Positions 45,446 through 54,251 of a stretch of 64,000 bases of DNA are shown here, piece by piece. This DNA comes from Staphylococcus warneri (lineage in GTDB: Bacteria; Bacillota; Bacilli; Staphylococcales; Staphylococcaceae), in NCBI RefSeq assembly GCF_900636385.1, contig NZ_LR134269.1, forward strand, positions 434,001 to 498,000. Reading direction: 5' to 3'. How positions within the stretch are numbered: position 1 is the stretch's first letter; the number at the start of each line of letters is the position of its first letter. The notes beneath the pieces were generated by a model. That model ran no database searches, was not told the origin of the DNA, and saw only the letters and a list, made by a program, of their open reading frames with translations. A program made the translations under genes and the position numbers.

Positions 45446-46882
45446 GTGTCTCTTAAAGCAAAATTAGTAATGATGATTACGATGTTACTAGGCGGGTTCT
45501 TTGGTTTGCTTAATGAAACCTTATTAGCGACAGCACTACCTAGTATTATGAAAGATTTCAACATTGAATATTCACAAGTACAATGGCTGACAACAGCTTT
45601 TTTATTAACTAATGGGGTAGTGATTCCATTATCAGCATTATTTATCCAACGATATACGACAAGACAAGTTTTCTTAGTTGGTATTTTTATATTTTTCTTA
45701 GGAACTATGTTAGGTGGATTTAGTCCTAACTTTACTATTTTATTAATAGCAAGAATTATTCAAGCATTAGGTTCAGGTATCATGATGCCCCTCATGATGA
45801 CAACCATCTTGAATATATTTGAACCACATGAACGTGGTAAATATATGGGAATGTTTGGTTTAGTTATTGGACTTGCGCCAGCTATTGGACCAACATTATC
45901 AGGGTATTTAGTTGAGTATTTAAATTGGAGATCACTATTCCATGTGGTTGCTCCTATTGCTGCCATCACATTTATCATTGCCCTATTTACAGTGAAAAAT
46001 GTGGGCGAAACAATCAAAGTACCTATTGATATCATTTCAATCATTTTATCTGTCTTAGGATTTGGTGGTTTGTTATATGGAACAAGTTCAATTTCTCACG
46101 ATGGTTGGAATGATCCTATCGTTCTAACTACTATTATTGGTGGTGTGATACTTGTTGCCTTATTTATCTGGAGACAATCTAAACTTGAAACGCCATTATT
46201 AAACTTTGGTGTGTTTAAAAACACTCAATTTGCCATTGGTATTTTAATTATGGCAGTTACCATGGTTTCCATGATTGGTTCTGAAACAGTGTTACCTATG
46301 TTCGTACAAAATTTATTAAATCGTACGCCTTTAGACTCCGGATTAATTCTACTACCTGGTGCCATTGTGATGGCGATTATGTCATTCACATCAGGGGGAC
46401 TTTATGAAAAATTCGGTGCAAAACCTTTAGCACTCATCGGTATGATGATTGTAATCATTACTACTGGTTATTTTGTCATTATGGATGAAAATACAAGTTC
46501 AGTGATGTTAGCAACAGTTTATGGCATACGTATGATAGGAATCGCATTAGGTTTAATGCCTGTGATGACGCATACAATGAACCAATTAACATATGAAATG
46601 AACGCGCATGGTTCATCCATGACTAATACAGTACAACAAATTGCGGGATCAATTGGTACAGCAATTTTAATTACTATTTTAACGCAAGCAAGTAAACACT
46701 ATTCACCTAATATGAGTGATTATGATGGCATGAAACGTAGCGAGATGTTAGGACAGATTAAAATAGATACGTTATTACATGGTTATCACGCTGGTTTCTT
46801 ATTTGCCGTTTTAATTACAGTAGTGAGCTTTTTATGTTCATTTATGTTAAAGAAAAATACAAAATCGACAGACGAACAATAG
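45446..46882 (+). CDS. MFS multidrug efflux transporter, 14-TM DHA2 (EmrB/QacA, LmrB-like)
   Basis: A 478-residue proton-driven exporter with 14 hydrophobic helices. Marks: LNETLLATALPSIMKDF in helix 1, RIIQALGSGIMMPLM (motif B area), GLAPAIGPTLSGYL (motif C) in helix 5. Translation starts at GTG 45446 behind AAGGAGGAG. A TATAAT lies near 45411. Substrate unknown; LmrB-like members confer resistance to lincosamides or lipophilic drugs. No regulator gene is adjacent. Confidence 0.85.
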   Translation: MSLKAKLVMMITMLLGGFFGLLNETLLATALPSIMKDFNIEYSQVQWLTTAFLLTNGVVIPLSALFIQRYTTRQVFLVGIFIFFLGTMLGGFSPNFTILLIARIIQALGSGIMMPLMMTTILNIFEPHERGKYMGMFGLVIGLAPAIGPTLSGYLVEYLNWRSLFHVVAPIAAITFIIALFTVKNVGETIKVPIDIISIILSVLGFGGLLYGTSSISHDGWNDPIVLTTIIGGVILVALFIWRQSKLETPLLNFGVFKNTQFAIGILIMAVTMVSMIGSETVLPMFVQNLLNRTPLDSGLILLPGAIVMAIMSFTSGGLYEKFGAKPLALIGMMIVIITTGYFVIMDENTSSVMLATVYGIRMIGIALGLMPVMTHTMNQLTYEMNAHGSSMTNTVQQIAGSIGTAILITILTQASKHYSPNMSDYDGMKRSEMLGQIKIDTLLHGYHAGFLFAVLITVVSFLCSFMLKKNTKSTDEQ

Positions 46883-46925
46883 CTAATCAGAGTTGTGATG
46901 ACAGTCAAAAGCCAGTAACTAGTTA

Positions 46926-46974
46926 TTGACTTACTACCCATTAAGGATTAAAATGTTTTTATTCCGATTAGAAT
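46926..46974 (+). promoter_or_regulatory. tcyABC promoter with palindrome at the start site
   Basis: TTGACT (46926-46931), 17-bp spacer, TAAAAT (46949-46954). Directly downstream ATTCCGATTAGAAT (46961-46974) is a dyad in the position where the cysteine repressor CymR would block tcyABC; the CymR assignment is inference from the known regulation of this operon. Confidence 0.6.
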
Positions 46975-46999
46975 AATAAGATTAGGGGAGAATAGTTTA

Positions 47000-47782
47000 A
47001 TGAAAAGACTTTTATTTTGTGTCATTGCATTAGTATTTGTATTAGCAGCATGTGGTAACAATTCAAACAAAGATAGTAAATCAAGTAGTAAAGATGACAA
47101 TACAATTCGAGTGGGTACTGAAGGTACATACGCACCTTTCACTTTCCACAATAAGCAAGATAAGTTAACTGGTTACGATATTGATGTTATTAAAGCAGTA
47201 GCGAAAGAAGAAGGACTTAAATTGAAATTTAACGAAACATCTTGGGACTCAATGTTTGCAGGTCTAGATGCAGGTCGTTTTGATGTCATTGCCAACCAAG
47301 TAGGTATTAATAAAGATAGAGAGAAAAAATACAAATTCTCTAATCCTTATACTTATTCAAGTGCGGTATTAGTCGTTCGTGAAAATGAAAAAAATATTAA
47401 ATCATTCAATGATGTTAAAGGTAAAAAGTTAGCACAAACATTTACTTCTAACTATGGTCAATTAGCTAAAGATAAAGGCGCTAAAATCACAAAAGTTGAT
47501 GGATTTAACCAATCAATGGACTTATTATTATCTAATCGTGTAGATGCTACATTTAACGATAGCCTCTCTTATTTAGATTATAAAAAGCAAAAGCCTAACG
47601 CTAAAATCAAAGCAATTAAAGGTGACGCTGAGAAAAATAAATCAGCATTCGCTTTCTCTAAAAAAGTTGATGATAAAACAGTACAAAAATTCAATGATGG
47701 ATTGAAGAAAATTGACGAGAATGGCGAACTTAAAAAAATAGGTAAGAAATGGTTTGGTCAAGATGTTTCTAAACCTGAATAG
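47000..47782 (+). CDS. tcyA: Cystine ABC transporter substrate-binding lipoprotein
   Basis: A 260-residue lipoprotein (lipobox LAAC, Cys17) of the family-3 amino acid binding proteins. Typical stretches: IRVGTEGTYAPFTF, GYDIDVIKAVAKE, GRFDVIANQVGINKDREKKY (in parts). The position between the DHA2 efflux gene and fmhA, near gpmA, is that of S. aureus TcyABC, which imports cystine and related disulfides as a sulfur source. AGGGGAG precedes ATG; its 3' end overlaps tcyB. Confidence 0.85.
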   Translation: MKRLLFCVIALVFVLAACGNNSNKDSKSSSKDDNTIRVGTEGTYAPFTFHNKQDKLTGYDIDVIKAVAKEEGLKLKFNETSWDSMFAGLDAGRFDVIANQVGINKDREKKYKFSNPYTYSSAVLVVRENEKNIKSFNDVKGKKLAQTFTSNYGQLAKDKGAKITKVDGFNQSMDLLLSNRVDATFNDSLSYLDYKKQKPNAKIKAIKGDAEKNKSAFAFSKKVDDKTVQKFNDGLKKIDENGELKKIGKKWFGQDVSKPE

Positions 47783-48482
47783 TGAACAACTTCATGCTTT
47801 AGACGCTGCAAAGCAAGCATTTGGACCTATGTTAGAAGGATTAGTGAAATATTCTATCCCAATCACACTTGTAACATTTGTATTAGGCTTAATCATTGCC
47901 TTATTTACAGCCTTAATGCGTATTTCTACAAGTAAAATATTAAAAGGTATTGCACGAGTATACGTATCAATCATTCGTGGAACGCCTATGATTGTTCAAT
48001 TATTTATTATTTTTTACGGTATTCCAGAATTAGGAAGACTCTTAACAAACGATGCTGATAATCAATGGACATTGGCACCAGTTATCGCAGCTATTATAGG
48101 GCTATCACTTAATGTGGGTGCGTACGCATCTGAAATTATTCGTGGTGGTATTATTTCTATACCAAAAGGACAGACAGAAGCGGCTTATTCAATCGGAATG
48201 AATTATCGCCAAACTGTACAACGTATTATTCTGCCACAAGCCATTCGCGTATCAATACCAGCATTAGGTAATACATTCTTAGGACTTATTAAAGATACAT
48301 CTTTATTAGGATTTATCTTAGTAGCTGAAATGTTCCGTAAAGCACAGGAAGTTGCTTCAACTTCTTATGAATATTTAACGATTTATCTTTTAGTTGCATT
48401 AATGTATTGGGTAGTTTGTTTCATCATTTCAGTTATTCAAAGCTTTTATGAATCATACATTGAAAGAGGGTATCGCTCATGA
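47763..48482 (+). CDS. tcyB: Cystine ABC transporter permease
   Basis: A 239-residue membrane protein with five helices of the HisM/GlnP type. The EAA motif reads [22 protein letters not shown] (in parts, near residue 139) and [14 protein letters not shown] lies in the first half. It overlaps tcyA by 20 bp and tcyC by 4 bp. Start uncertain: ATG 47763 has a weak GGTCAAG upstream and an in-frame TTG lies at 47754; coupling to tcyA translation is likely. Confidence 0.85.
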   Translation: MFLNLNSEQLHALDAAKQAFGPMLEGLVKYSIPITLVTFVLGLIIALFTALMRISTSKILKGIARVYVSIIRGTPMIVQLFIIFYGIPELGRLLTNDADNQWTLAPVIAAIIGLSLNVGAYASEIIRGGIISIPKGQTEAAYSIGMNYRQTVQRIILPQAIRVSIPALGNTFLGLIKDTSLLGFILVAEMFRKAQEVASTSYEYLTIYLLVALMYWVVCFIISVIQSFYESYIERGYRS

Positions 48483-49204
48483 TCGAATTATCGAATATTC
48501 ATAAATCATTTAATCAAACAGAAGTGATTAAAGGTATCGATTTAAAAGTCGATAAGGGCGAAGTTGTAACTTTAGTTGGACGTTCTGGTTCAGGTAAAAC
48601 AACACTCTTACGTATGATGAACGCTTTAGAGATTCCAACAGAAGGTACAGTTTATGTTAATGGTAAAACGTATACAGCTAAGGACAAGAAATCACAGATT
48701 GAAGTACGTAAACAGTCTGGGATGGTGTTCCAAAGTTATAATCTATTCCCACACAAGACTGCGCTTGAGAATGTCATGGAAGGTTTAGTTACTGTTAAGA
48801 AGCAAAGTAAGTCTGAAGCTAAAACAAAAGCACTAGAGCTACTAGAAAAGGTTGGCTTAACACATGTGAAAGATCAACGTCCACATGCATTGTCTGGTGG
48901 TCAACAACAACGTGTAGCAATTGCTAGAGCTTTAGCTATGAATCCTAAAGTCATGCTATTTGATGAACCAACATCTGCACTTGATCCTGAACTTGTTAAT
49001 GACGTATTGAAAGTGATTAAAGATTTAGCACAAGAAGGTATGACGATGGTCATCGTTACACATGAAATGCGATTTGCTAAAGAAGTATCTAACCAAATTG
49101 TATTTATTCATGAAGGTAAAATAGGTGAACAGGGCACACCCGACGATATATTTAATCGTCCACAAACAGATGAACTTAAGCGTTTCTTAAATGTCATTCA
49201 ATAG
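48479..49204 (+). CDS. tcyC: Cystine ABC transporter ATP-binding protein
   Basis: A 241-residue ATPase: Walker [10 protein letters not shown] (about residues 34-42), signature [15 protein letters not shown], Walker [13 protein letters not shown] and the switch His in VTHEM. Length and HPHKT-type Q-loop region [10 protein letters not shown] are typical for polar amino acid importers. ATGATCG overlaps the tcyB stop by 4 bp. Confidence 0.88.
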   Translation: MIELSNIHKSFNQTEVIKGIDLKVDKGEVVTLVGRSGSGKTTLLRMMNALEIPTEGTVYVNGKTYTAKDKKSQIEVRKQSGMVFQSYNLFPHKTALENVMEGLVTVKKQSKSEAKTKALELLEKVGLTHVKDQRPHALSGGQQQRVAIARALAMNPKVMLFDEPTSALDPELVNDVLKVIKDLAQEGMTMVIVTHEMRFAKEVSNQIVFIHEGKIGEQGTPDDIFNRPQTDELKRFLNVIQ

Positions 49205-49220
49205 TATTTATAAGATAAAG

Positions 49221-49252
49221 AAATCCCAGTGAATTCAGTTTCACTGGGATTT
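49221..49252. terminator. Bidirectional terminator between tcyC and fmhA
   Basis: Perfect 13-bp stem (49221-49233 and 49240-49252), 6-nt loop, T-run. Confidence 0.9.
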
Positions 49253-49261
49253 TTAGTATAC

Positions 49262-50512
49262 TTATTTTTTTCTGTTTTCAATTAATTCTTTTACATGGTA
49301 AAACAATGGTTTAATCGGTTTAACAAAGTCACCGATATATTCGTATACATTAGCATTAAAGCCTTCTTTAAAGCGTTGAACGCCATAATCTTCAGCGTTT
49401 TCACTAAAGTCGCCAGTAATACCATAGAAATTATAACGATCAATATGATGTGCTTTGGCAAATTTAATCATTTCCCATTGCAAACGGTAAGCGCCCATAT
49501 AAGGGTTATATCTTGGGTTAGAACCACTAGATAAGTAATATACTTCATGGTCGTTATAAATATATATTGCAGCGGCTAAGTTCAATACTTGACCTTCTTT
49601 ATCAATTTCATCTTTAGTTTGGTTTATCTTACGTTCATTGCTATCGTATTGTTGTTTAATTTGTGTATGCTTCGTTTTATTTTTCTTAGAATTTGGATTC
49701 TCTTCTAAAGCTGTTTCTACGTCATGAAGTTGTTTTGATAAATCCTTGTGTTTGTCTTCTAGAGTAGTGAGATATTCTTGTAAATCGATATAGGCTAATT
49801 TAAGCATAGCGTTGTCGCCATATGTCTTTTGTAATTCTTCGAAGTATGGTTCATCACGGAATTTGAAACCGTGTTTTTCTTCCGCCATTCTAAATAAATC
49901 AAAGAATGTACCTGTTTCTTCTATAGATAATGTGCGTACTTTTACACCCATTTCATAAGTTTTTTTAATATTACGACGTGTTTGATAGTCCATTTCTTTC
50001 ATTAATTGATCTTCTGATTTACCTTTTAAATCTAAGACTGAAAGCCAACGAATTTGGCTCATCATATCATATCCGACTGTATAACCTTGGTGTTTATAGC
50101 CTAAATCTTCCATAGTTTTGATAACAGCGCGGTTATCGTATGATTTTAAAATTTCACCATCAGCATTTCTTAAATTTTCAAGAATATAAGGATCAACAAG
50201 TACATATAAACAATTATGTTTCTTCAAGTATGAAGTTAAAGATTTAAAGAAGAAATGTACTAGTGATAAGTTATTATAGTCCATGACTGGACCACGGTGT
50301 GTATAAAAATATTTAAAGAATTTTAATGTACGTGCTTCAGTTAACAGACAAGCAGCAATGACCTCGTCTTTATCGTTTTTAACACCGACAAGATGAACGT
50401 CTCCACGCATTTCACGTCGATTGTCATAATGAATGCTTGATTGTGTGTAATGTGAAAAATGTTCTGTAGTAAATTTACCGAATTCTTCGGATGTTAAGTT
50501 TACAAATTTCAA
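49262..50512 (-). CDS. fmhA: FemA/FmhA family peptidoglycan bridge aminoacyltransferase
   Basis: A 416-residue cytosolic enzyme of the FemABX family, which adds glycine or serine from aminoacyl-tRNA to the lipid II side chain. Two GNAT-like subdomains flank a long coiled-coil arm (about residues 246-305) that mimics the FemA helical hairpin. YKHQGYTVGYDMMSQIRWLSVLDLKGK (in parts) and DRYNFYGITGDFSENAEDYGVQRFKEGFN (in parts) are hallmark regions. The place next to tcyABC matches S. aureus fmhA, an accessory member tied to serine incorporation. Monocistronic. Confidence 0.85.
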   Translation of the reverse strand: MKFVNLTSEEFGKFTTEHFSHYTQSSIHYDNRREMRGDVHLVGVKNDKDEVIAACLLTEARTLKFFKYFYTHRGPVMDYNNLSLVHFFFKSLTSYLKKHNCLYVLVDPYILENLRNADGEILKSYDNRAVIKTMEDLGYKHQGYTVGYDMMSQIRWLSVLDLKGKSEDQLMKEMDYQTRRNIKKTYEMGVKVRTLSIEETGTFFDLFRMAEEKHGFKFRDEPYFEELQKTYGDNAMLKLAYIDLQEYLTTLEDKHKDLSKQLHDVETALEENPNSKKNKTKHTQIKQQYDSNERKINQTKDEIDKEGQVLNLAAAIYIYNDHEVYYLSSGSNPRYNPYMGAYRLQWEMIKFAKAHHIDRYNFYGITGDFSENAEDYGVQRFKEGFNANVYEYIGDFVKPIKPLFYHVKELIENRKK

Positions 50513-50801
50513 TATATATCTTCCCCTCTAGAAATAAAAACTAATTAATGAATCGTCAATAATTATATTATCAAAATACTACTATCATTACACATCATAT
50601 CATAAAAAATAGCGTCATACTTTTGTATGATGTGATAAAATCATAGATTCTATTTATTTTTAAAATTAATTTAAAATTGTGTTTTTTGTATGAATTGATA
50701 CTGTGATACTCTGGATTCTATGATAAAATCTAGAGTGAAAGATGACATGATTTAAAATAAGATTTCATCTCAAATGAGTCATATTATCGGGAGTGAACAT
50801 A

Positions 50802-51161
50802 TTGAAGAAATTCGTAGTGATGATCAGTGTATTAACACTAGTACTAGTCGGATGTAGTAGTGGAAAATATACAGATAAAATTGATAAAGCGGTTAAGTTA
50901 CAAGAAAAGAAACAAACTAAAATAGCAAAAAGAGATGCTGGCGACGAAGTGAAGCACTTTGATAAAAAGGATGCTAATATCTATGTTTATGATAAAGGAA
51001 AATACGTTATCCTAGCGTATAAACCTTTAAGTGATGATGAAGAAGTCCATTATTACACTTATGAGTTTAAGGGGAAAAAGGCTAAATATAAAGAAAACTT
51101 TAACTCAAAAGGTTATTATCAAGAACATGATCCAGATTACAAAGAAGAAAATATGCGCTAG
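50802..51161 (+). CDS. DUF4467 lipoprotein (cystatin-like fold)
   Basis: A 119-residue lipoprotein with a short signal ending VLVGC (Cys about residue 18) and a basic domain with YTDKIDKAVKLQEKKQTKI and a Tyr/Asp-rich second half, as in the staphylococcal DUF4467 family, known as small cystatin-like folds of unknown role. TTG 50802 is the likely start (GGGAG 8 nt before); GTG 50793 is the alternative. It ends 26 bp before dsbA, suggesting an operon. Confidence 0.75.
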   Translation: MKKFVVMISVLTLVLVGCSSGKYTDKIDKAVKLQEKKQTKIAKRDAGDEVKHFDKKDANIYVYDKGKYVILAYKPLSDDEEVHYYTYEFKGKKAKYKENFNSKGYYQEHDPDYKEENMR

Positions 51162-51187
51162 CCTGCTATAAGTGATAAGGAGCAACA

Positions 51188-51787
51188 ATGAAAAAATTAA
51201 TCAGTATAATATGTTTGTGTTTCATCATCGTGTTAGTGAGCGGTTGTGGTAAAGAAGATGTGAAATCGCCTCAAGCTACTAAAGACGGTAAACCACTCAT
51301 TGTTATTTATGGTGATTTTAAATGTCCATATTGTAAAAAGGTTGAAAAGAATGTGATGCCTAAACTTAAAGAGAAATATTTAAACAACCATAAAGCGGAA
51401 ATTAAATACGTTAATATGGCATTTTTAGGTAAAGATTCAATTATAGGGTCAAGAGCAGGACATGCAGTTCAAAATATTGCACCTCGTTCTTATTTACAAT
51501 TTCAAAAATTAATGTTTGAGCATCAACAAGATGAAAAGAAAGCGTGGATTACTGAAAAAGTAGTTGACCAACAGATTGATCATTTGAATATTTCTGCAGA
51601 TCAAAAAGAAAAAATAAAGTCAGAATATAAAACTAAAAATAGTGCCGCATGGAAAGCTGCAAATAAAGATAAGAAAGATACAAAAGCACATCATATTAAG
51701 ACAGCGCCAACTGTGTTTATCAATGGCAAAAAAGTGGAAGATCCATATCACTTTAAAGAATATGATAAATTACTTCAATCAAAATAA
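51188..51787 (+). CDS. dsbA: DsbA-like thiol:disulfide oxidoreductase lipoprotein
   Basis: A 199-residue membrane-tethered lipoprotein (lipobox VSGC, Cys20) with a thioredoxin fold and helical insert. The active site is CPYC (Cys46, Cys49) and the cis-Pro loop is TAPT near residue 174. It follows S. aureus DsbA closely, an oxidase of exported proteins that works without DsbB. AAGGAGC precedes ATG. Probably cotranscribed with the DUF4467 gene. Confidence 0.9.
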   Translation: MKKLISIICLCFIIVLVSGCGKEDVKSPQATKDGKPLIVIYGDFKCPYCKKVEKNVMPKLKEKYLNNHKAEIKYVNMAFLGKDSIIGSRAGHAVQNIAPRSYLQFQKLMFEHQQDEKKAWITEKVVDQQIDHLNISADQKEKIKSEYKTKNSAAWKAANKDKKDTKAHHIKTAPTVFINGKKVEDPYHFKEYDKLLQSK

Positions 51788-51802
51788 ATCATTTATATAA
51801 TG

Positions 51803-51882
51803 AGGTCGGGATTTATGCCTGCATTTTGGACGACGATGAATCGTTTTTCCAATATGCAATAGCATCAAATCTCGACCTTTTA
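51803..51882 (+). terminator. Large branched hairpin terminator after dsbA
   Basis: Outer stem AGGTCGGGATTT (51803-51814) with AAATCTCGACCT (51867-51878), inner paired segments around ATGC/GCAT, T-run after. At ~76 nt it is much longer than the other terminators here and may be a small repeat element. Confidence 0.7.
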
Positions 51883-52016
51883 TGGATATTGTAAAAATTT
51901 GATGAAGATGATGGATAACTAGATAGTTAAAGGTGACACTGGGTATGGTCATATAAGATGAAATAATTTTGAATATTTAAAAGATATGAATGATAAAAAA
52001 GTTGTCTGAATAGGCT

Positions 52017-52069
52017 TGTTTTTTACGAGAGTAAGGTATATAATTTTTAATCGTAATAATTACTATTTA
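52017..52069 (+). promoter_or_regulatory. adcA promoter with Zur box over the start site
   Basis: TTGTTT (52017-52022), 16-bp spacer, TATAAT (52039-52044). The 23-bp Zur-type palindrome at 52047-52069 agrees with the staphylococcal consensus half-sites at 20 of 22 positions and covers the predicted start, directly ahead of the GGAGG ribosome site. Confidence 0.85.
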
Positions 52070-52080
52070 GGAGGAACGAC

Positions 52081-53085
52081 ATGAAAAGAAAATTAAGTTT
52101 ATTGTTACTTATTCCTCTTATGATATTAGCACTTGCTGCATGTGGCAACGGTGATGATCATAAAAAAGGAGATAAGTTAAAAGTTAATACAACAGTATAT
52201 CCGTTAAAATCATTTACAGAACAAATTGGTGGTAAATATGTAGATGTTAAATCAATTTATCCAGCGGGCGCAGATTTACATAGTTATGAACCTACTCAAA
52301 AAGATATGATGAGTGCGGCAAAATCTGATTTATTCATTTATACTGGTGACGATTTAGACCCAGTAGCTAAAAAAGTGGCTTCAACAATTAAAAAAGATGA
52401 TAAAAAATTATCTCTACAAGATAAAATCAGCAAAAATGATTTATTAGCAGATCATCATCATGAAGGTGAAGAAGAACATCATGGCGAAGAAGAACATCAC
52501 CATCATGGTAAATATGACCCACACATTTGGTTAGATCCTAAGATGGACCAAACATTCGCTAAAGAAATTAAAGATCAACTTGTGAAAAAAGACCCTGATC
52601 ATAAGAAATATTATGAAAAGAACTATAAAAAATTAAACAAAGATTTAGAGAATATTGATAAAGACATGAAAGACGCGACTAAAGGTAAAAAAGGTAATGC
52701 AGTATTTATCTCTCATGAATCTTTAGGTTATCTTTCTAATCGTTATGGATTCGAACAAGTAGGCGTTCAAAATATGAGTGCAGAAGATCCATCACAAAAG
52801 GATCTTACAAACATTGTGAAAGAAATTAAAAAGAATAAAGTAGAATACATTTTATATGAAGAAAATGTATCAAATAAGATTACTGATACAATTAGAAAAG
52901 AAACAGATGCGAAACCATTAAAATTCAACAATATGGAATCTGTAACTAAAGAACAACAAAATGAAAAAGGTCTTTCATACCAATCATTAATGAAAGAAAA
53001 CATTAAAAACATTAAAAAGGCTTTAAATAGTAAAATTAAAGTAAAAGATGAAGACCATGAGCATGAACACGAACATGAACACTAA
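52081..53085 (+). CDS. adcA: Zinc ABC transporter substrate-binding lipoprotein lacking ZinT domain
   Basis: A 334-residue cluster A-I zinc-binding lipoprotein (lipobox LAAC, Cys21) delivering Zn(II) to an AdcBC-type importer. Likely ligands include His67 (GADLHSYEP), a His/Glu-rich loop at residues 125-142, and His148 (YDPHIWLDP), His in FISHESLGY. S. aureus AdcA is ~515 residues with a C-terminal ZinT domain; here the protein stops in a tail of alternating His-Glu (DHEHEHEHEH) where ZinT would begin. No adcBC genes are adjacent. Controlled by a Zur box. Confidence 0.88.
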   Translation: MKRKLSLLLLIPLMILALAACGNGDDHKKGDKLKVNTTVYPLKSFTEQIGGKYVDVKSIYPAGADLHSYEPTQKDMMSAAKSDLFIYTGDDLDPVAKKVASTIKKDDKKLSLQDKISKNDLLADHHHEGEEEHHGEEEHHHHGKYDPHIWLDPKMDQTFAKEIKDQLVKKDPDHKKYYEKNYKKLNKDLENIDKDMKDATKGKKGNAVFISHESLGYLSNRYGFEQVGVQNMSAEDPSQKDLTNIVKEIKKNKVEYILYEENVSNKITDTIRKETDAKPLKFNNMESVTKEQQNEKGLSYQSLMKENIKNIKKALNSKIKVKDEDHEHEHEHEH

Positions 53086-53106
53086 ATAATATATTGAGAA
53101 ATACAG

Positions 53107-53154
53107 AGCACTTCAGATGTTAGAACTTGATTCTAGCATGTTGAGGTGCTTTTT
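53107..53154 (+). terminator. Terminator of adcA
   Basis: Imperfect 13-14 bp stem (AGCACTTCAGATG with CATGTTGAGGTGCT) followed by TTTTT. Confidence 0.75.
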
Positions 53155-53234
53155 ATGGTTCAATCTTTAGTAACTTCTATTCTATTTTGCTATGATAGAT
53201 TTGTTTTAAATTATCAAAATTTAGGAGAATATCT

Positions 53235-53705
53235 ATGACTATTAAAGTTGAAAAAAATAAAATTATCTTTTCAAGAACATTCACAGGAACGATTCATGAA
53301 CTATTTAACGCATATACACAAGAAGATTTGTTTAAACAATGGTTTCATCCAGAAGGTGCTTCTACGGAAGTATTTGAATTTAATGTAGAAGAAGGAGGAC
53401 ATGCATTTTTTGCTATACACACGCCCGATATGACAAGTTACACGCGTTCAGAATACAAAAAAATTGAAAAACCTAATTACATTGAATACTTAGACTTTTT
53501 CGCTACACCAGATGGCGACAAAGATCCTAATATGCCAGGTATGCATATTGTAATTGAATTTGAGGAAAAGCAACCTAATCAAACTACAGTGACGTCAACT
53601 TCTGTATTACCTTCGGAAGAAGCTGCTCAACAAGCGCTTGATATGGGCGTCGAAGAAGGTATGAATTCAACATTGGACCAATTAGAAAAACTATTGAAAT
53701 CATAA
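53235..53705 (+). CDS. SRPBCC (AHSA1-type) domain protein
   Basis: A 156-residue START-like protein: SRTFTGTIHELFNAYTQ at the start, FKQWFHPEGA, the glycine-rich EGGHAFFAIHTPD, then VIEFEEKQPNQTTVTSTS (in parts) and a C-terminal helix. This is the Activator-of-Hsp90-homologue family, which binds small hydrophobic ligands; no specific function known. TAGGAGA precedes ATG. Monocistronic. Confidence 0.8.
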   Translation: MTIKVEKNKIIFSRTFTGTIHELFNAYTQEDLFKQWFHPEGASTEVFEFNVEEGGHAFFAIHTPDMTSYTRSEYKKIEKPNYIEYLDFFATPDGDKDPNMPGMHIVIEFEEKQPNQTTVTSTSVLPSEEAAQQALDMGVEEGMNSTLDQLEKLLKS

Positions 53706-53786
53706 TTGTAAATAAATTGTACCAACTGTGGATTTGTAAATGGGTGTATTATTGAAGTGGAATCTTATTTAAAAGAGGTTGATTTG

Positions 53787-53966
53787 ATGAAAAGACGATA
53801 TTTAATCGTGTTGGGATTATACTCAATAACTCATTTTATTTCGGCGGTTGTCATTAATTCCAAATGTTTTGCTAACCAATATGTACGTTTTATATTAAGA
53901 ACGTTATTAGGGTATAGTATTTTTGCATCAGGATTACATTATTTTTCAAAATTAAAACGAAAATAA
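53787..53966 (+). CDS. Small hypothetical membrane protein (59 aa)
   Basis: 59 residues starting MKRRYLIVLGLYSITHF, with one clear hydrophobic helix and a second weaker one, ending in a basic KLKRK. AGAGGTT lies 9 nt before ATG 53787; the frame can extend to 53757 but without ribosome site. A hairpin terminator follows. No family recognised. Confidence 0.55.
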   Translation: MKRRYLIVLGLYSITHFISAVVINSKCFANQYVRFILRTLLGYSIFASGLHYFSKLKRK

Positions 53967-53991
53967 TGGGATCGCTAATATTTAAATATGG

Positions 53992-54034
53992 ACTGGGGTG
54001 GGGACAATGGTTGAGTGTCTGCCTCAGTTTTTTT
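53992..54034 (+). terminator. Terminator after the small membrane protein gene
   Basis: Stem ACTGGGGTGGGGACA against TGTCTGCCTCAGT (several wobbles) with a T-run from 54029. Confidence 0.7.
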
Positions 54035-54251
54035 ATTTAGTTTTTATTAGATTAATTGGTAAAGTCAAAAGGGAAATGTTAGATGAGACAATCATTAAAT
54101 TGAAATGTAAAACTGATTCTATCAAATATTTATAAATAACTTAAAAAGCATTTTATCATTTGTTAAAAAATTACCACTATTCATCATCTTTATTTCTTCA
54201 TATAATGAATATGAAATAAATGATTTTAAAAAGATGGGAGTAATTGAGAAT

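Noticed and set aside
45329..46882. Zur control of the DHA2 efflux gene
   Set aside because: The Zur-like box overlaps the promoter of the opposite small gene and lies well upstream of the efflux gene's own -10 (about 45411), so control of the pump is less likely.
54156..54173. Rex-like site TTGTTAAAAAATTACCAC before the FNT gene
   Set aside because: At least four mismatches to the consensus, not better than chance in such AT-rich DNA.
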